Made by a program: the position numbers and the translations under genes. DNA of 64,000 nt. Source: JBMNMS01 sp050953445. GTDB lineage: Bacteria; Bacillota; Clostridia; Peptostreptococcales; Anaerovoracaceae. This document shows positions 7,968 through 17,573 of this stretch, one piece after another (the first letter of the stretch is position 1; every line of letters starts with the position of its first letter). Below the pieces are notes generated by a model that worked only from the letters and a program-made list of their open reading frames with translations, did no database searches and was not told the origin of the DNA. Location: assembly GCA_050953445.1 (NCBI GenBank), contig JBMNMS010000002.1:124001-188000 (forward strand), in the 5' to 3' direction.

Positions 7968-10010
7968 ATGAAGAAGCTTATTTCGGCAGTCATGATAATG
8001 ACCTTGTTTGTTACAATATCTATTCCGGCTTTCGGTGGGGAAAAGGAGGAAAGGAGCTTGGAAGAGGCTCTTATTGCTGTTAAAAAGGTTATAGACATCC
8101 CGGAAGGGTATGTGCTGGAAAGCAGCGATGCCTATGAGCATGAAGAGGGAAAAGGCAATAGGGGAATCCTTTGGTCCTTGTTTTGGTCTAATGAAAAAGA
8201 GGGGGGAAGTATTTACGCTTCCATCGATTGGCTTGGTAATTTGACACACTACTCGTTTAGTCAGGAAAGGCCATCAGACGAGGGACTTGCCACTGTGGAT
8301 AAGAAGGAGGCTTTAGCCATTGCAGAGGGGTTTTTAGCTAAGGTAATACCGGAACACCACAGGTATATGAAACCGGTCAATGAGGATCAGATTACGGCCG
8401 GATTTAATTCTTATGACTTTGAGTATATTCTTCACAGTGGGGATATTCCCCTGTCGTTTATAAGGGCATCTGTTTCCATTAATAAGTTTAGCGGTCAAGT
8501 GCAGCGTTTTGATGGATTTTCTCCGGGACAGAAGGTGCCCCGATTAAAACCTGTTGATATTAGCGCTTTAATAGATGAGGAAAGAGGCCAAAACGCTTAT
8601 TTGGAGGGGTTGGGGCCAGAATTGGTGTATTCCTCCCACTATGACTATAAGACCAAGGCTTTGAAGGTATTTTTGGCATATCGTCCCCAAGGAGGCGATA
8701 AAGCAGTTGATGCTGCATCTGGGCGGATTGTTAAGCTATCCCATTACGGTTATGGAATCGCAAGGAATTTGAAAGAGGAGGCAGTGGCTGACACCGGTGC
8801 TGGCGGCAAGGGCTTTTCTCCCTCGGAAACAGCTGCTATCGATCAGGTTAAAGGATTGATAAGCAAGGAGGATGGAATAAAGGCGGTGCAAAGCTTATTT
8901 CCATTAAAGAGTATTTCTAAAAATACAATTCAGGCAGAGCTTACAAAGAGTATTATTGATAAAGGTGAATACACTTGGAATCTGGTATGGGATGAGGCCT
9001 ATGCAGCTGTAAGTGCGGTTACGGGAGAGGTTGTCTCCTTTTGGAGATACGGAAATCTGCCGGAGGGGCATGGCAGGATTTCCCGGGAAAAGGCCAGGGA
9101 AAAAGCGGAAGGGCTCCTAAAAGAAGTTTCATTAGAAAAATTTGAAGGATGCATTTATAAGGAGGAAGAGGTTAATGAGGATGGAAAGGTAGACTATCAT
9201 ACCTTTAGGTATGTGCGGCAGGTAAATGGAATTGAATACGAGAAAAACGGATTGGAAGTAACCGTTAGCGCAAAGGATGGGAGTATAACTTCTTATAACA
9301 GAACCTGGTATGCCAACATTGATTTTCCGGATGCAGAGGGAGCGATAGGGATAGTTAGGGTATTTGAAACGATGGATACGGAGGGAGATTTCAATTTAGT
9401 GTATAGGCTATCTGAAGCAGGTGATCCAATATTAGTATATGATTTTCGCCAGCCGGTAACCGGGTACTATTTTGATGGGAATACCGGACGCATGATGGAC
9501 GGTACAGGTGAGCCTGCAAAGAAGCAGTTAGTTCCTGAATATACGGATATTCAAAACCACTGGTGTAAAAAGATGGTGGAAACCCTAAAAGAAAATGGAT
9601 ACTATCTTGATGGTGAAAAATTCAACCCTGATCACTATATTTCCCAGATGGATTTCCTTAAATATCTATACACTTCATTAAGAGTCTACTATAATGACGA
9701 AGAATTTATCAAAATGCTTAGGGAGTCGGGGATTTTAAAGGGGGAAGAAACCGCTACCAAGGATTTTTTAAGCAGACAGGATGGAGTGAAATATGCAATA
9801 CGCTTTATAGGTCTGGGTAAGGCGGGGGAGTTACCTGAAATATATAGGCAGATGTTTAAGGACACGGTTTCCAATGATTATAAAGGTTATGTGGCCATAG
9901 CTTATGGCTTGGGAATCATTCAAGGGGATTCAAAGGGATATTTTAATGGGGAGAAGGTTATGACCAACGGAGAGGCCGCAGCCATTATTTACAACCTGCT
10001 TCGCCTATAA
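7968..10010 (+). CDS. Secreted YcdB/YcdC-repeat protein with C-terminal S-layer homology domains
   Basis: The 680-residue protein starts with a signal peptide (KK followed by a hydrophobic stretch, probable cleavage after AFG near residue 23). The middle carries repeats of the YcdB/YcdC type (DUF4901): stretches resembling YTWNLVWDEAYAAVSAVTGE, and EARE/K-rich helices followed by a sheet. The last 170 residues contain S-layer homology motifs (YTDIQNHWCKKMVETL; FKDTVSNDYKGYVAIAYGLG; YFNGEKVMTNGEAAAIIYNL), which bind pyruvylated secondary wall polymer. It is therefore probably anchored to the cell wall. The function of YcdB domains is unknown. ATG 7968 is fixed by AAGGAGGAGG at 7951-7960. The gene appears monocistronic, with a hairpin behind it. 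Confidence 0.85.
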   Translation: MKKLISAVMIMTLFVTISIPAFGGEKEERSLEEALIAVKKVIDIPEGYVLESSDAYEHEEGKGNRGILWSLFWSNEKEGGSIYASIDWLGNLTHYSFSQERPSDEGLATVDKKEALAIAEGFLAKVIPEHHRYMKPVNEDQITAGFNSYDFEYILHSGDIPLSFIRASVSINKFSGQVQRFDGFSPGQKVPRLKPVDISALIDEERGQNAYLEGLGPELVYSSHYDYKTKALKVFLAYRPQGGDKAVDAASGRIVKLSHYGYGIARNLKEEAVADTGAGGKGFSPSETAAIDQVKGLISKEDGIKAVQSLFPLKSISKNTIQAELTKSIIDKGEYTWNLVWDEAYAAVSAVTGEVVSFWRYGNLPEGHGRISREKAREKAEGLLKEVSLEKFEGCIYKEEEVNEDGKVDYHTFRYVRQVNGIEYEKNGLEVTVSAKDGSITSYNRTWYANIDFPDAEGAIGIVRVFETMDTEGDFNLVYRLSEAGDPILVYDFRQPVTGYYFDGNTGRMMDGTGEPAKKQLVPEYTDIQNHWCKKMVETLKENGYYLDGEKFNPDHYISQMDFLKYLYTSLRVYYNDEEFIKMLRESGILKGEETATKDFLSRQDGVKYAIRFIGLGKAGELPEIYRQMFKDTVSNDYKGYVAIAYGLGIIQGDSKGYFNGEKVMTNGEAAAIIYNLLRL

Positions 10011-10025
10011 ACTGTGGTGGGATAT

Positions 10026-10050
10026 GGAAGGGTGGAAACCCTTCCTATTT
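10026..10050 (+). terminator. Terminator behind the YcdB/SLH gene
   Basis: GGAAGGGT pairs with ACCCTTCC around a GGAA loop, followed by TATTT. The U-tract is short, so the strength is uncertain. Confidence 0.55.
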
Positions 10051-10096
10051 AATCTGCTTCCAAACCTTGCATCTTTCTTTTTTCTTATTAATATGC

Positions 10097-10102
10097 TACA
10101 AT
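10097..10102 (+). promoter_or_regulatory. Extended -10 promoter of the CoA-activase gene
   Basis: TATGCTACAAT ends at 10102: a TACAAT -10 box with a TGn extension. No good -35 box is found at 16-18 bases (a T-rich TTTCTT lies there). The transcript start would fall near 10109, about 47 bases before the start codon. Confidence 0.4.
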
Positions 10103-10155
10103 ACATGCGGCGGGATACAAGGCCCCAGTGTATCTTGGAAGGAGTATGGCCTAAG

Positions 10156-13100
10156 ATGAGATTAGGGATAGATATAGGATCTACTACGGTAAAACTAGTA
10201 TTGCTCGATGATGAAAACCAAATTGTTTTTAGCAGATATGAAAGGCATATGTCAAATGTCTTTGAGAAGGTCACCGAGCTTATAGAAGAATTATATGCAA
10301 ACTATTCTGACCAGAATATGACCGCTACCATAACCGGTAGCGGTGGTTTAGCTTTGGCAGAAATACTTGGTATCCCCTTTGAACAGGAGGTAATAGCATG
10401 TAGCCTTGCGGTTGAAACCATGATACCTAAGACTGATGTTGCCATTGAGCTGGGTGGAGAAGACGCTAAAATAACCTTTTATGGCAACCCGCTTGAACAA
10501 AGGATGAACGGAACCTGTGCAGGGGGTACGGGTGCATTTATTGATCAGATGGCGGTTTTGCTGAATACCGATGCAAAAGGGCTCAATGAATATGCCAAAG
10601 ATTATAAGTTGATTTATCCTATTGCAGCCAGGTGTGGCGTGTTTGCAAAGACGGACATTCAACCCCTTATAAATGAAGGAGCAAGTATACAGGATCTTTC
10701 TGCATCTATTTTTCAAGCTGTAGTCAATCAAACTATCAGTGGGCTAGCGTGTGGACGTACAATCAGGGGCAATGTGGCTTTCCTTGGAGGACCCCTGTCG
10801 TTTTTATCCCAGCTGAGACTGAGGTTTATAGAGACATTGGAGCTTGAAGATGATCAGATCATAGTACCGGAAAATGCGCAATACTACGTAGCTGTAGGGG
10901 CCGCACTTCTATCGGAAAAGACTGAAATCAGAAGCTGCCACTCAATATTGGAAAGCGTAAAAAATGCCAGGCAGGAGGACCTTTCACAGAGCAAATATCT
11001 GGAACCCCTTTTTAAAAGCAAAGAGGAGTTCGACGAATTTAATCTTCGCCATAATAAGAATAAGGTGAAAAGAGCTCCTTTGGCCTCTGTCGATGGTAAT
11101 GTGTTTTTAGGAATAGATGCAGGTTCCACAACGACAAAAGCTGCGCTGATAGATGATAAAGGCAATTTGCTCTATTCTTTTTACAGAAACAATGAGGGAA
11201 GACCCCTGGATGCTGTAATGGATATGCTAAGAGAGCTTTATGAGTCGATGCCGATGAAGGTGAAAATAGTCAGATCCGCAGTGACTGGATATGGGGAAGG
11301 TCTTATCCAGACTGCATTTTCTGTGGATATGGGTGAAATTGAAACCATGGCCCATTATCGTGCTGCTGAGGAGTTCTTACCCGGTGTTGAATTCATTTTG
11401 GATATCGGTGGTCAGGACATGAAGTGTATCGAAATTAAAAATGGTGCTATCTATAATATTATGCTTAACGAGGCTTGTTCATCCGGTTGTGGATCCTTTA
11501 TTGAAACCTACGCAAAATCTGTTGAAATGTCGGCACAAAATTTTGCTCGGGAGGCATTGTTTGCCGAGCGGCCTGTAGATCTGGGTACCAGGTGTACAGT
11601 GTTCATGAATTCAAAGGTAAAACAGGCTCAGAAGGAAGGAGCAACAATAGGGGATATATCTGCGGGATTGTCTTATTCTGTCATCAAGAACGCCCTTTAT
11701 AAGGTTATAAAGCTGAGAAATCCAGACGATGCCGGAGAAAGAATTGTAGTTCAAGGAGGAACCTTTTTAAACGATGGCATCCTGCGAAGTATGGAGAAGG
11801 TATTGGGGAAACAGGTTGTACGCCCGGATATTTCCGGCATTATGGGAGCTTATGGGGCTGCACTTTTGGCAATGGATAGTTATCGCGATGGAATGGTATC
11901 CTCCCTTATGAAAAAGGAGCAGATGGATTCTTTTATGGTTGTAAATTCACATAGCCGTTGCAAGGCATGTGAAAATAACTGTATGTTAACCATCAACAGA
12001 TTTGGAGATGACAAAAAATTTATAACCGGCAACCGCTGTGAAAAGGGAGCGGGGGAAATGAGAAAGGGTGGGGATATACCCAACCTTTATGAATATAAGT
12101 TTCGAAGGCTCTTTGATTATAAACCATTGGATGAAGAAAAAGCAGTTCGAGGGGTGATAGGTATTCCGCGAGTGCTAAATATGTACGAAAATTATCCGTT
12201 CTGGTTTACTTTTTTTACCTTTCTTAAGTTCAGAGTGATTCTTTCCCCGCCCTCTTCAAAAAAGTTATATGAAATGGGGATGGAAACTATTTCATCAGAC
12301 ACGGTGTGCTACCCGGCAAAGCTAACTCATGGCCATATTAAATGGCTTGTAAATGAGGGAGTTAAAAGGATATTTTATCCCAGCATCAACTATGAGCTGA
12401 TAGAGGATAGATACTCACCAAACAACTATAATTGTCCTATTGTCGCCACATATCCTGAAACCATTGCAGGAAATATGGACGATATTTTCATAGACAATGG
12501 CGTGACATTTATGCATTCATTTTTGCCCTATGACAAGGATAGCCGCCTTGTGAAAAGATTGTTTAAGCTTTTAGGAGATATGGGGATCAGTAAGAGTGAG
12601 ATTAGGGATGCAGTAAGAGCGGGTAGACAGGAGGATTTGTCCTTTAAAAAGGATATTCGTGAAAAAGGCGAAAAGACTGTGGAGCGAATCAGGGAAAAGG
12701 GTCTTAACGGTATAGTGCTTGCGGGCAGACCCTACCATCTGGATCCTGAAATTAATCACGGCATAGATAAGCTGATAACATCCTATGGAATGGCGGTGTT
12801 AACCGAGGACTCAATAGCCCATTTAGGGGAGATTGCAAGGCCAATCAGAGTTTTAGATCAATGGGTATACCACTCCAGGCTCTATAGGGCAGCTGACTGG
12901 GTTTCAAACTATGATGATATGGAGTTGATTCAGCTTAATTCCTTTGGCTGTGGTCTGGATGCTGTGACCACCGACCAGGTTGAGGAAATTTTAGAAAGCC
13001 GCAATAAATTGTATACAGTATTGAAAATCGATGAGGGATCCAACCTGGGTGCGGCAAGGATCAGAATAAGATCATTGCAGGCTGCTATGAAGGAAAGAAG

Positions 13101-14397
13101 CGATAGATTAATATTGCACAAGGATGAAAAAAAACCTTTCAGAAGAGCACTTTTCAAGAAGGGGATGAAAAAAGATTACACCATTTTGATCCCTCAGATG
13201 GCACCTATACATTTCAGGTTTTTGGAAGAAGCTCTGGTTAAAAGTGGATTTAAGGTTGAGCTATTGCCTACGGTGGATAAACAGGCTGTAGAAGAGGGGC
13301 TTAAATATATTAATAACGATGCCTGTTATCCCACAATAGTGTCTTTGGGGCAGATAATTGGGGAGCTAAAATCTGGGAAATATGACCTTGATAAAACCGG
13401 GATTATATTTTCTCAAACGGGAGGGCAGTGCAGAGCCAGCAACTATATCCCACTTCTTAGGAAGGCCCTAAAGGATTTGAAGATGGACCATGTACCGGTC
13501 ATATCCTTTAACTACGCCGGCCTGGAAACGAATCCAGGCTTTAAGCTGAATCCTCCTACTATATTACGGGCAGGTATGGGGCTCCTATATGGGGATGTAT
13601 TGATGAGGGTTCTTTTTGCAACCCGTCCCTATGAAAAAATTGAGGGCTCGGCTAATGAATTATATGAAGAATGGTCTCAAAGGATCCTGGAAAGCATAGA
13701 TCGCTGCAGTATAAGTAAGTTTAATAGAAATATTAGAGAGATAGTAAAGGATTTTGATGAAATACCCCTTAGAGATGTTAAAAAACCTAAAGTAGGAGTT
13801 GTAGGAGAAATTCTGGTGAAGTATCATCCTATGGCTAATAACGATATTGTAGGCGTTATTGAAGCCGAGGGGGGTGAAGCGGTGGTGCTGGATCTGATCG
13901 ATTTCTTTTTATATGGAATGTATAGCAAGCAATACAATTTCAGGGAACTATCGGGGACATACAGGACTATGGCTTTGAACCTATTTCTGGTAAGGCTTAT
14001 AGAAACATTGAGATCTGGCGCTCGTAAGGCACTTAACGAAAGCAAAAGATTTAGCGGACCCAATCATATTAAACATATTGCTGAACGAGCCCAAGAGGTG
14101 ACATCCCTTGGAAATCAATGCGGTGAAGGCTGGCTTCTCACCGGAGAAATGGTTGAGCTTTTGGATATGGGGGTTACCAATATCGTGTGCCTGCAGCCTT
14201 TTGCATGTCTTCCCAATCATGTGACGGGTAAGGGCATGATGAAAAGTCTTAGGAAATACAATCCTCTGGCGAATATAGCAGCCATAGATTATGATCCGGG
14301 TGCCAGCGATGTAAATCAGCTTAATAGAATAAAGCTGATGATGGCTACAGCGTTTAAATATCTTCATGCAGATCCGGCAGAGGTCAATCAGGATTGA
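10156..14397 (+). CDS. Giant acyl-CoA dehydratase activase-related protein
   Basis: The 1413-residue protein has two tandem BadF/BcrA-type ASKHA ATPase domains (GIDIGSTTVK at residues 4-13; FLGIDAGSTTTKAAL near 318), then a DUF2229 region and a 2-hydroxyglutaryl-CoA dehydratase D-like region. Both ATPase halves keep the cysteine pair that holds the bridging [4Fe-4S] cluster in HgdC-type activases: NGTCAGGTG with AARCGVF, and NEACSSGCG with GTRCTVF. A separate RCKACENNC...NRC cluster lies near residue 600. Such large fusions are widespread in anaerobic Firmicutes but their substrate is unknown; an ATP-driven low-potential electron transfer is an inference from HgdC. ATG 10156 has TTGGAAGGAG upstream; a longer in-frame extension is rejected because it overlaps the terminator and promoter. 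Confidence 0.85.
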   Translation: MRLGIDIGSTTVKLVLLDDENQIVFSRYERHMSNVFEKVTELIEELYANYSDQNMTATITGSGGLALAEILGIPFEQEVIACSLAVETMIPKTDVAIELGGEDAKITFYGNPLEQRMNGTCAGGTGAFIDQMAVLLNTDAKGLNEYAKDYKLIYPIAARCGVFAKTDIQPLINEGASIQDLSASIFQAVVNQTISGLACGRTIRGNVAFLGGPLSFLSQLRLRFIETLELEDDQIIVPENAQYYVAVGAALLSEKTEIRSCHSILESVKNARQEDLSQSKYLEPLFKSKEEFDEFNLRHNKNKVKRAPLASVDGNVFLGIDAGSTTTKAALIDDKGNLLYSFYRNNEGRPLDAVMDMLRELYESMPMKVKIVRSAVTGYGEGLIQTAFSVDMGEIETMAHYRAAEEFLPGVEFILDIGGQDMKCIEIKNGAIYNIMLNEACSSGCGSFIETYAKSVEMSAQNFAREALFAERPVDLGTRCTVFMNSKVKQAQKEGATIGDISAGLSYSVIKNALYKVIKLRNPDDAGERIVVQGGTFLNDGILRSMEKVLGKQVVRPDISGIMGAYGAALLAMDSYRDGMVSSLMKKEQMDSFMVVNSHSRCKACENNCMLTINRFGDDKKFITGNRCEKGAGEMRKGGDIPNLYEYKFRRLFDYKPLDEEKAVRGVIGIPRVLNMYENYPFWFTFFTFLKFRVILSPPSSKKLYEMGMETISSDTVCYPAKLTHGHIKWLVNEGVKRIFYPSINYELIEDRYSPNNYNCPIVATYPETIAGNMDDIFIDNGVTFMHSFLPYDKDSRLVKRLFKLLGDMGISKSEIRDAVRAGRQEDLSFKKDIREKGEKTVERIREKGLNGIVLAGRPYHLDPEINHGIDKLITSYGMAVLTEDSIAHLGEIARPIRVLDQWVYHSRLYRAADWVSNYDDMELIQLNSFGCGLDAVTTDQVEEILESRNKLYTVLKIDEGSNLGAARIRIRSLQAAMKERSDRLILHKDEKKPFRRALFKKGMKKDYTILIPQMAPIHFRFLEEALVKSGFKVELLPTVDKQAVEEGLKYINNDACYPTIVSLGQIIGELKSGKYDLDKTGIIFSQTGGQCRASNYIPLLRKALKDLKMDHVPVISFNYAGLETNPGFKLNPPTILRAGMGLLYGDVLMRVLFATRPYEKIEGSANELYEEWSQRILESIDRCSISKFNRNIREIVKDFDEIPLRDVKKPKVGVVGEILVKYHPMANNDIVGVIEAEGGEAVVLDLIDFFLYGMYSKQYNFRELSGTYRTMALNLFLVRLIETLRSGARKALNESKRFSGPNHIKHIAERAQEVTSLGNQCGEGWLLTGEMVELLDMGVTNIVCLQPFACLPNHVTGKGMMKSLRKYNPLANIAAIDYDPGASDVNQLNRIKLMMATAFKYLHADPAEVNQD

Positions 14398-14422
14398 AAC
14401 AGCATTAAGTATGTGATAAAAT
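14394..14422 (+). promoter_or_regulatory. Sigma-A-type promoter of yebC
   Basis: TTGAAA at 14394-14399, 17-base spacer, TAAAAT at 14417-14422, 33 bases before the yebC ATG. The -35 box overlaps the stop codon of the preceding gene. Confidence 0.6.
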
Positions 14423-14454
14423 AAACAAGATTGAGTAAAGTTAGGGGGATAAAA

Positions 14455-15177
14455 ATGGGCAGACATGGTACTATTGCAGGAAGAAAGGCGGCTCAAGACT
14501 CTAAAAGGGCGCAGGTTTTTACAAAATATGCCAGGGCGATTACGGTAGCAGCGAAATCAGGAGGAGATCCCGATTACAATATTACATTGAAGCATGCTAT
14601 CGATAAGGCCAAGGGAATCAATATGCCAAATGACAATATTGTTAGGGCTATAAAGAAGGGTACCGGCGAGCTGGCGGGTGAAACTTATGAGGAGGGCAGC
14701 TTTGAAGGATATGGAGCTGGTGGAGTTGCCGTAATAGTGGATGTGCTTACGGATAACAAAAACAGGACGGCTTCCACAGTGAAACATGCCTTTGATAAAT
14801 ACGGAGGAAACTTAGGTGTTCCGGGCTGCGTTTCATATATGTTTGAACGCAAGGGTGTTATTTTAATTGAAAACACGAAGGCTCTGAATGAGGATAGGCT
14901 TATGGAAGATGCATTGGAAGCCGGTGCGGAGGATATGATCCCCGATGATGAGTTTTTTGAAATAATAACACTTCCTGAGAATTTTTCTCAGGTTTCGGAT
15001 GCTCTTAGGAAATCCGGGTATGAGTTTGCCTCAGATGATATTGAGTATGTACCTTCGGTGATGGCGGATCCGGGAGAGGAGGAAATGAAAAGCCTCAGGA
15101 AGATGATAGAAGCCTTGGAGGATAACGATGATGTACAAAAGGTATATCATAATAGTCAAACAAGTATAGAGTATTAA
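14455..15177 (+). CDS. yebC: YebC/PmpR-family protein
   Basis: The 240-residue protein has the family N-terminus GRHGTIAGRKAAQDSKRAQ followed by ARAITVAAKSGG, the acidic middle GEEMIPDDE-like region (AGAEDMIPDDEFF) and the EALEDNDDVQKVYHN end. YebC proteins were annotated as transcription regulators; some members have been shown to assist ribosomes at proline stretches, so the molecular role here is left open. The start ATG 14455 has TAGGGGGAT upstream; an upstream TTG in frame lacks a ribosome-binding site. It is followed by a good terminator and appears monocistronic. Confidence 0.95.
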   Translation: MGRHGTIAGRKAAQDSKRAQVFTKYARAITVAAKSGGDPDYNITLKHAIDKAKGINMPNDNIVRAIKKGTGELAGETYEEGSFEGYGAGGVAVIVDVLTDNKNRTASTVKHAFDKYGGNLGVPGCVSYMFERKGVILIENTKALNEDRLMEDALEAGAEDMIPDDEFFEIITLPENFSQVSDALRKSGYEFASDDIEYVPSVMADPGEEEMKSLRKMIEALEDNDDVQKVYHNSQTSIEY

Positions 15178-15187
15178 GAAGCTAAGG

Positions 15188-15213
15188 GAACCCATGGATA
15201 ATGGGTTCTTTTT
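15188..15213 (+). terminator. Terminator behind yebC
   Basis: GAACCCAT pairs with ATGGGTTC around a GGATA loop and is followed directly by TTTTT. Confidence 0.85.
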
Positions 15214-15372
15214 ATACATATTTCGGTTAAGCCATTCTAAAACATAGTGGTTTTTTGCTAAGGTCATATGGAATTACGCCTGTCAAACATAAAGAATCCT
15301 TTTTTTACATCTTATTTTTTACTGATTTTTAATAATAATATAACTAATTCAGTGATGGTAAGGTGTATGGCT

Positions 15373-15780
15373 ATGAATTATGCAAATAAGGTTTTTAACA
15401 ATATCGTTTTGTTTATGTTTGGTGCTGTAACTTATAATTGTTTGGAAATACTGTTCAGAGGACGCACCCATTGGACTATGGGATTGGTGGGGGGAACCTG
15501 TTTTGCAATCCTTTGTCATATATTCATTAAAATTCACAGAGCCCCCTGGTGGAAAAAATGTTTCACAGGTGCGGTGATCATAACCTTATTGGAGCTTATA
15601 GCGGGATGCATCGTTAATCTATGGATGGATTGGAATGTTTGGGACTATTCTGGCAGGAGGTTTCAGTTCCTAGGCCAAATATGCTTGCTTTTTTCAATAT
15701 ATTGGTTTGCCTTGTGTATACCGGTAATCTGGTTTAGCCGGATTTTTCGAAGGCTGACAAGTGGAGATCCACCCATGTAG
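15373..15780 (+). CDS. Small CmpB-like membrane protein (putative ABC-transporter type IV)
   Basis: The 135-residue hydrophobic protein has about four membrane segments and resembles the PF06541 family (GAVTYNCLEILFRGRTHWTM near the N-terminus; MDWNVWDYSGRRFQFLGQICL, with the WDYS box, in the second half). The family is annotated as putative ABC-transporter type IV without experimental function. Three close in-frame starts exist (15355, 15367, 15373); AAGGTG at 15360-15365 places ATG 15373 at the best spacing. The upstream extension to 15268 is AT-rich and looks untranslated. It stands alone, with a terminator before it and a promoter for the next gene behind it. Confidence 0.65.
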   Translation: MNYANKVFNNIVLFMFGAVTYNCLEILFRGRTHWTMGLVGGTCFAILCHIFIKIHRAPWWKKCFTGAVIITLLELIAGCIVNLWMDWNVWDYSGRRFQFLGQICLLFSIYWFALCIPVIWFSRIFRRLTSGDPPM

Positions 15781-15794
15781 GAGATTAAAAGGTT

Positions 15795-15824
15795 TTGTCA
15801 AGTGTTTTAATAGTATGCTATAAT
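15795..15824 (+). promoter_or_regulatory. Sigma-A-type promoter of the beta-CASP nuclease gene
   Basis: TTGTCA at 15795-15800, an 18-base spacer and TGC-TATAAT ending at 15824, giving an extended -10. The transcript would start about 30 bases before the TTG start codon. Confidence 0.65.
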
Positions 15825-15860
15825 TAAAAGACAAATATTCTAACACCGGGAGGTCTGATT

Positions 15861-17507
15861 TTGAAGATAAAATTTTGCGGTGCTGCTGCATCGGTAACCG
15901 GTTCATGTCATTTACTTACGACAGAAAAATACAAAATACTTTTAGACTGTGGATTGTATCAGGGAAATAAAGATACGGAGGCCCTTAATTGGGAGCCCTT
16001 CGACTTCGATCCGGCTGACATAGACTTTTTAATACTGTCCCATTCCCATATAGATCATAGTGGCAGAATACCATTGCTGGTCAAATGGGGATTCAAGGGT
16101 GATATATTTTGCACAGATGCTACGGCAGATCTGTTGGAGATCATGTTAAAGGATAGTGCCTACATACAGGAAAAAGAAGCCGAATGGCAAAATCGTAAAA
16201 ACCTTAGGGCGGGGCGTCCACCGGTAGAACCCCTTTATACCATGGAGGATGCTGAAAGATCATTGCTAAGGGTTGTTCCTGTGCTTTACGATCAGTTTTA
16301 TCAGGTGGCACCGGGACTTCACATTGTATTCAATGATGCGGGCCATATTTTAGGATCGGCCATAATCGAACTTTTCGTAGAGGAAAAAGATAAGGTGAGC
16401 AAGATTGTTTTTACCGGAGATTTGGGAATGAAGGATAAGCCAATTTTGAGGGATCCGGTAATAATTAAAAAGGCTGACTATCTTATAATGGAAGCCACAT
16501 ATGGTGATCGGGTTCACGAGACGACACAAAACAGTCTCGAACGGCTCGTGGATATAATAATAAAGACTCTCAGGCGGGGAGGGAATGTGATAATACCTTC
16601 TTTTGCAGTGGGCAGAACACAGGAGTTGATATTCGAAATCAACCGCTTTTATGAGTTGAGGCCTGAATTTAAAAAAGAGATGGATAAGGTTATGGTATAT
16701 GTGGATAGCCCTATGGCAACCTCTGCAACGGAGGTTTTTCGTAGAAACGCTCAAGCCTTTGATGACGAGACACGGGAGCATATTTTAAAGGGCAACAATC
16801 CGTTGGACTTTAAGAATCTGGAATTTACAAGAACCAGCGAGCAATCTCGGGCACTGAACATGGATCCTGCTCCAAAGATTATCATTTCCGCCAGCGGTAT
16901 GTGTGAAGCCGGGCGTATTAAGCACCATTTGAAACACAATTTATGGAATCCAAAGGCCAGCATAGTCTTTGTAGGTTATCAGGCTGAGGGAACCCTTGGA
17001 CGATCTATTGTAAATGGGGATAAAGATGTTTCTATCTTTGGAGAAAAGATACATATTAACGCTGAAATACATAGCTTGGAAGGATTTTCGGGTCATGCGG
17101 ACAGGGAAGGGCTGTTAGAGTGGCTGTCCGGTTTTAAGGAAAAACCCAAACAAATATTTTTGGTACATGGTGAAAGGGAAGCCAAGGAGAACTTTGCAAA
17201 AACTGTGAAATTGGCTTTGGGCTATGACTGCATACCTGTTCAGGCCATTTCCGAATACATATTGGAAGACGGAACTATATTGACTTGGGAGGAATTTGAG
17301 GATGAGATGACAGAGCCCATGGAGCTGATGAGGATAAGGGAAAGACTTGCTTCAATTCACAACGATATGGAAACAATACTTTATAACACTCAATTGGCCA
17401 TGAGCGGTCAAATATCATCAGCCCGTTTAAATGAAATAAATAATGTTGTATTGGAGCTTGAAAAAACTACTTTGAATTTGGGATCTGTTGTTACACAGGA
17501 GGAATAA
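15861..17507 (+). CDS. MBL-fold beta-CASP ribonuclease (YSH1/CPSF-like)
   Basis: The 548-residue metallo-beta-lactamase-fold protein carries LILSHSHIDHSGRIP (H61, H63, D65, H66 as metal ligands), a central beta-CASP domain with the SASGMCEAGRIKHHL block, and the C-terminal RMMBL part with GFSGHADREGLLEWL and FLVHGE. It matches the bacterial COG1236 type related to eukaryotic CPSF73 and TTHA0252; such enzymes cut or trim RNA. It is distinct from RNase J by its motifs. The start is TTG 15861, supported by GGGAGG at 15848-15853. A terminator follows. Confidence 0.92.
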   Translation: MKIKFCGAAASVTGSCHLLTTEKYKILLDCGLYQGNKDTEALNWEPFDFDPADIDFLILSHSHIDHSGRIPLLVKWGFKGDIFCTDATADLLEIMLKDSAYIQEKEAEWQNRKNLRAGRPPVEPLYTMEDAERSLLRVVPVLYDQFYQVAPGLHIVFNDAGHILGSAIIELFVEEKDKVSKIVFTGDLGMKDKPILRDPVIIKKADYLIMEATYGDRVHETTQNSLERLVDIIIKTLRRGGNVIIPSFAVGRTQELIFEINRFYELRPEFKKEMDKVMVYVDSPMATSATEVFRRNAQAFDDETREHILKGNNPLDFKNLEFTRTSEQSRALNMDPAPKIIISASGMCEAGRIKHHLKHNLWNPKASIVFVGYQAEGTLGRSIVNGDKDVSIFGEKIHINAEIHSLEGFSGHADREGLLEWLSGFKEKPKQIFLVHGEREAKENFAKTVKLALGYDCIPVQAISEYILEDGTILTWEEFEDEMTEPMELMRIRERLASIHNDMETILYNTQLAMSGQISSARLNEINNVVLELEKTTLNLGSVVTQEE

Positions 17508-17530
17508 GAAGATAGAATTGTAGAAAGAAT

Positions 17531-17573
17531 AATGCGAAAACATAGAGTAGTGGGTTTTCGCATTATTTTTTTT
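17531..17573 (+). terminator. Terminator between the beta-CASP gene and convergent proA
   Basis: AATGCGAAAAC (17531-17541) pairs perfectly with GTTTTCGCATT (17554-17564), followed by ATTTTTTTTT. The T-run touches the proA stop codon. On the minus strand the tail is less U-rich, so it serves mainly the plus strand. Confidence 0.85.

Noticed and set aside
10024..10155. Upstream extension of the CoA-activase frame
   Set aside because: It covers a terminator and a promoter; ATG 10156 with AAGGAG gives the conserved start.
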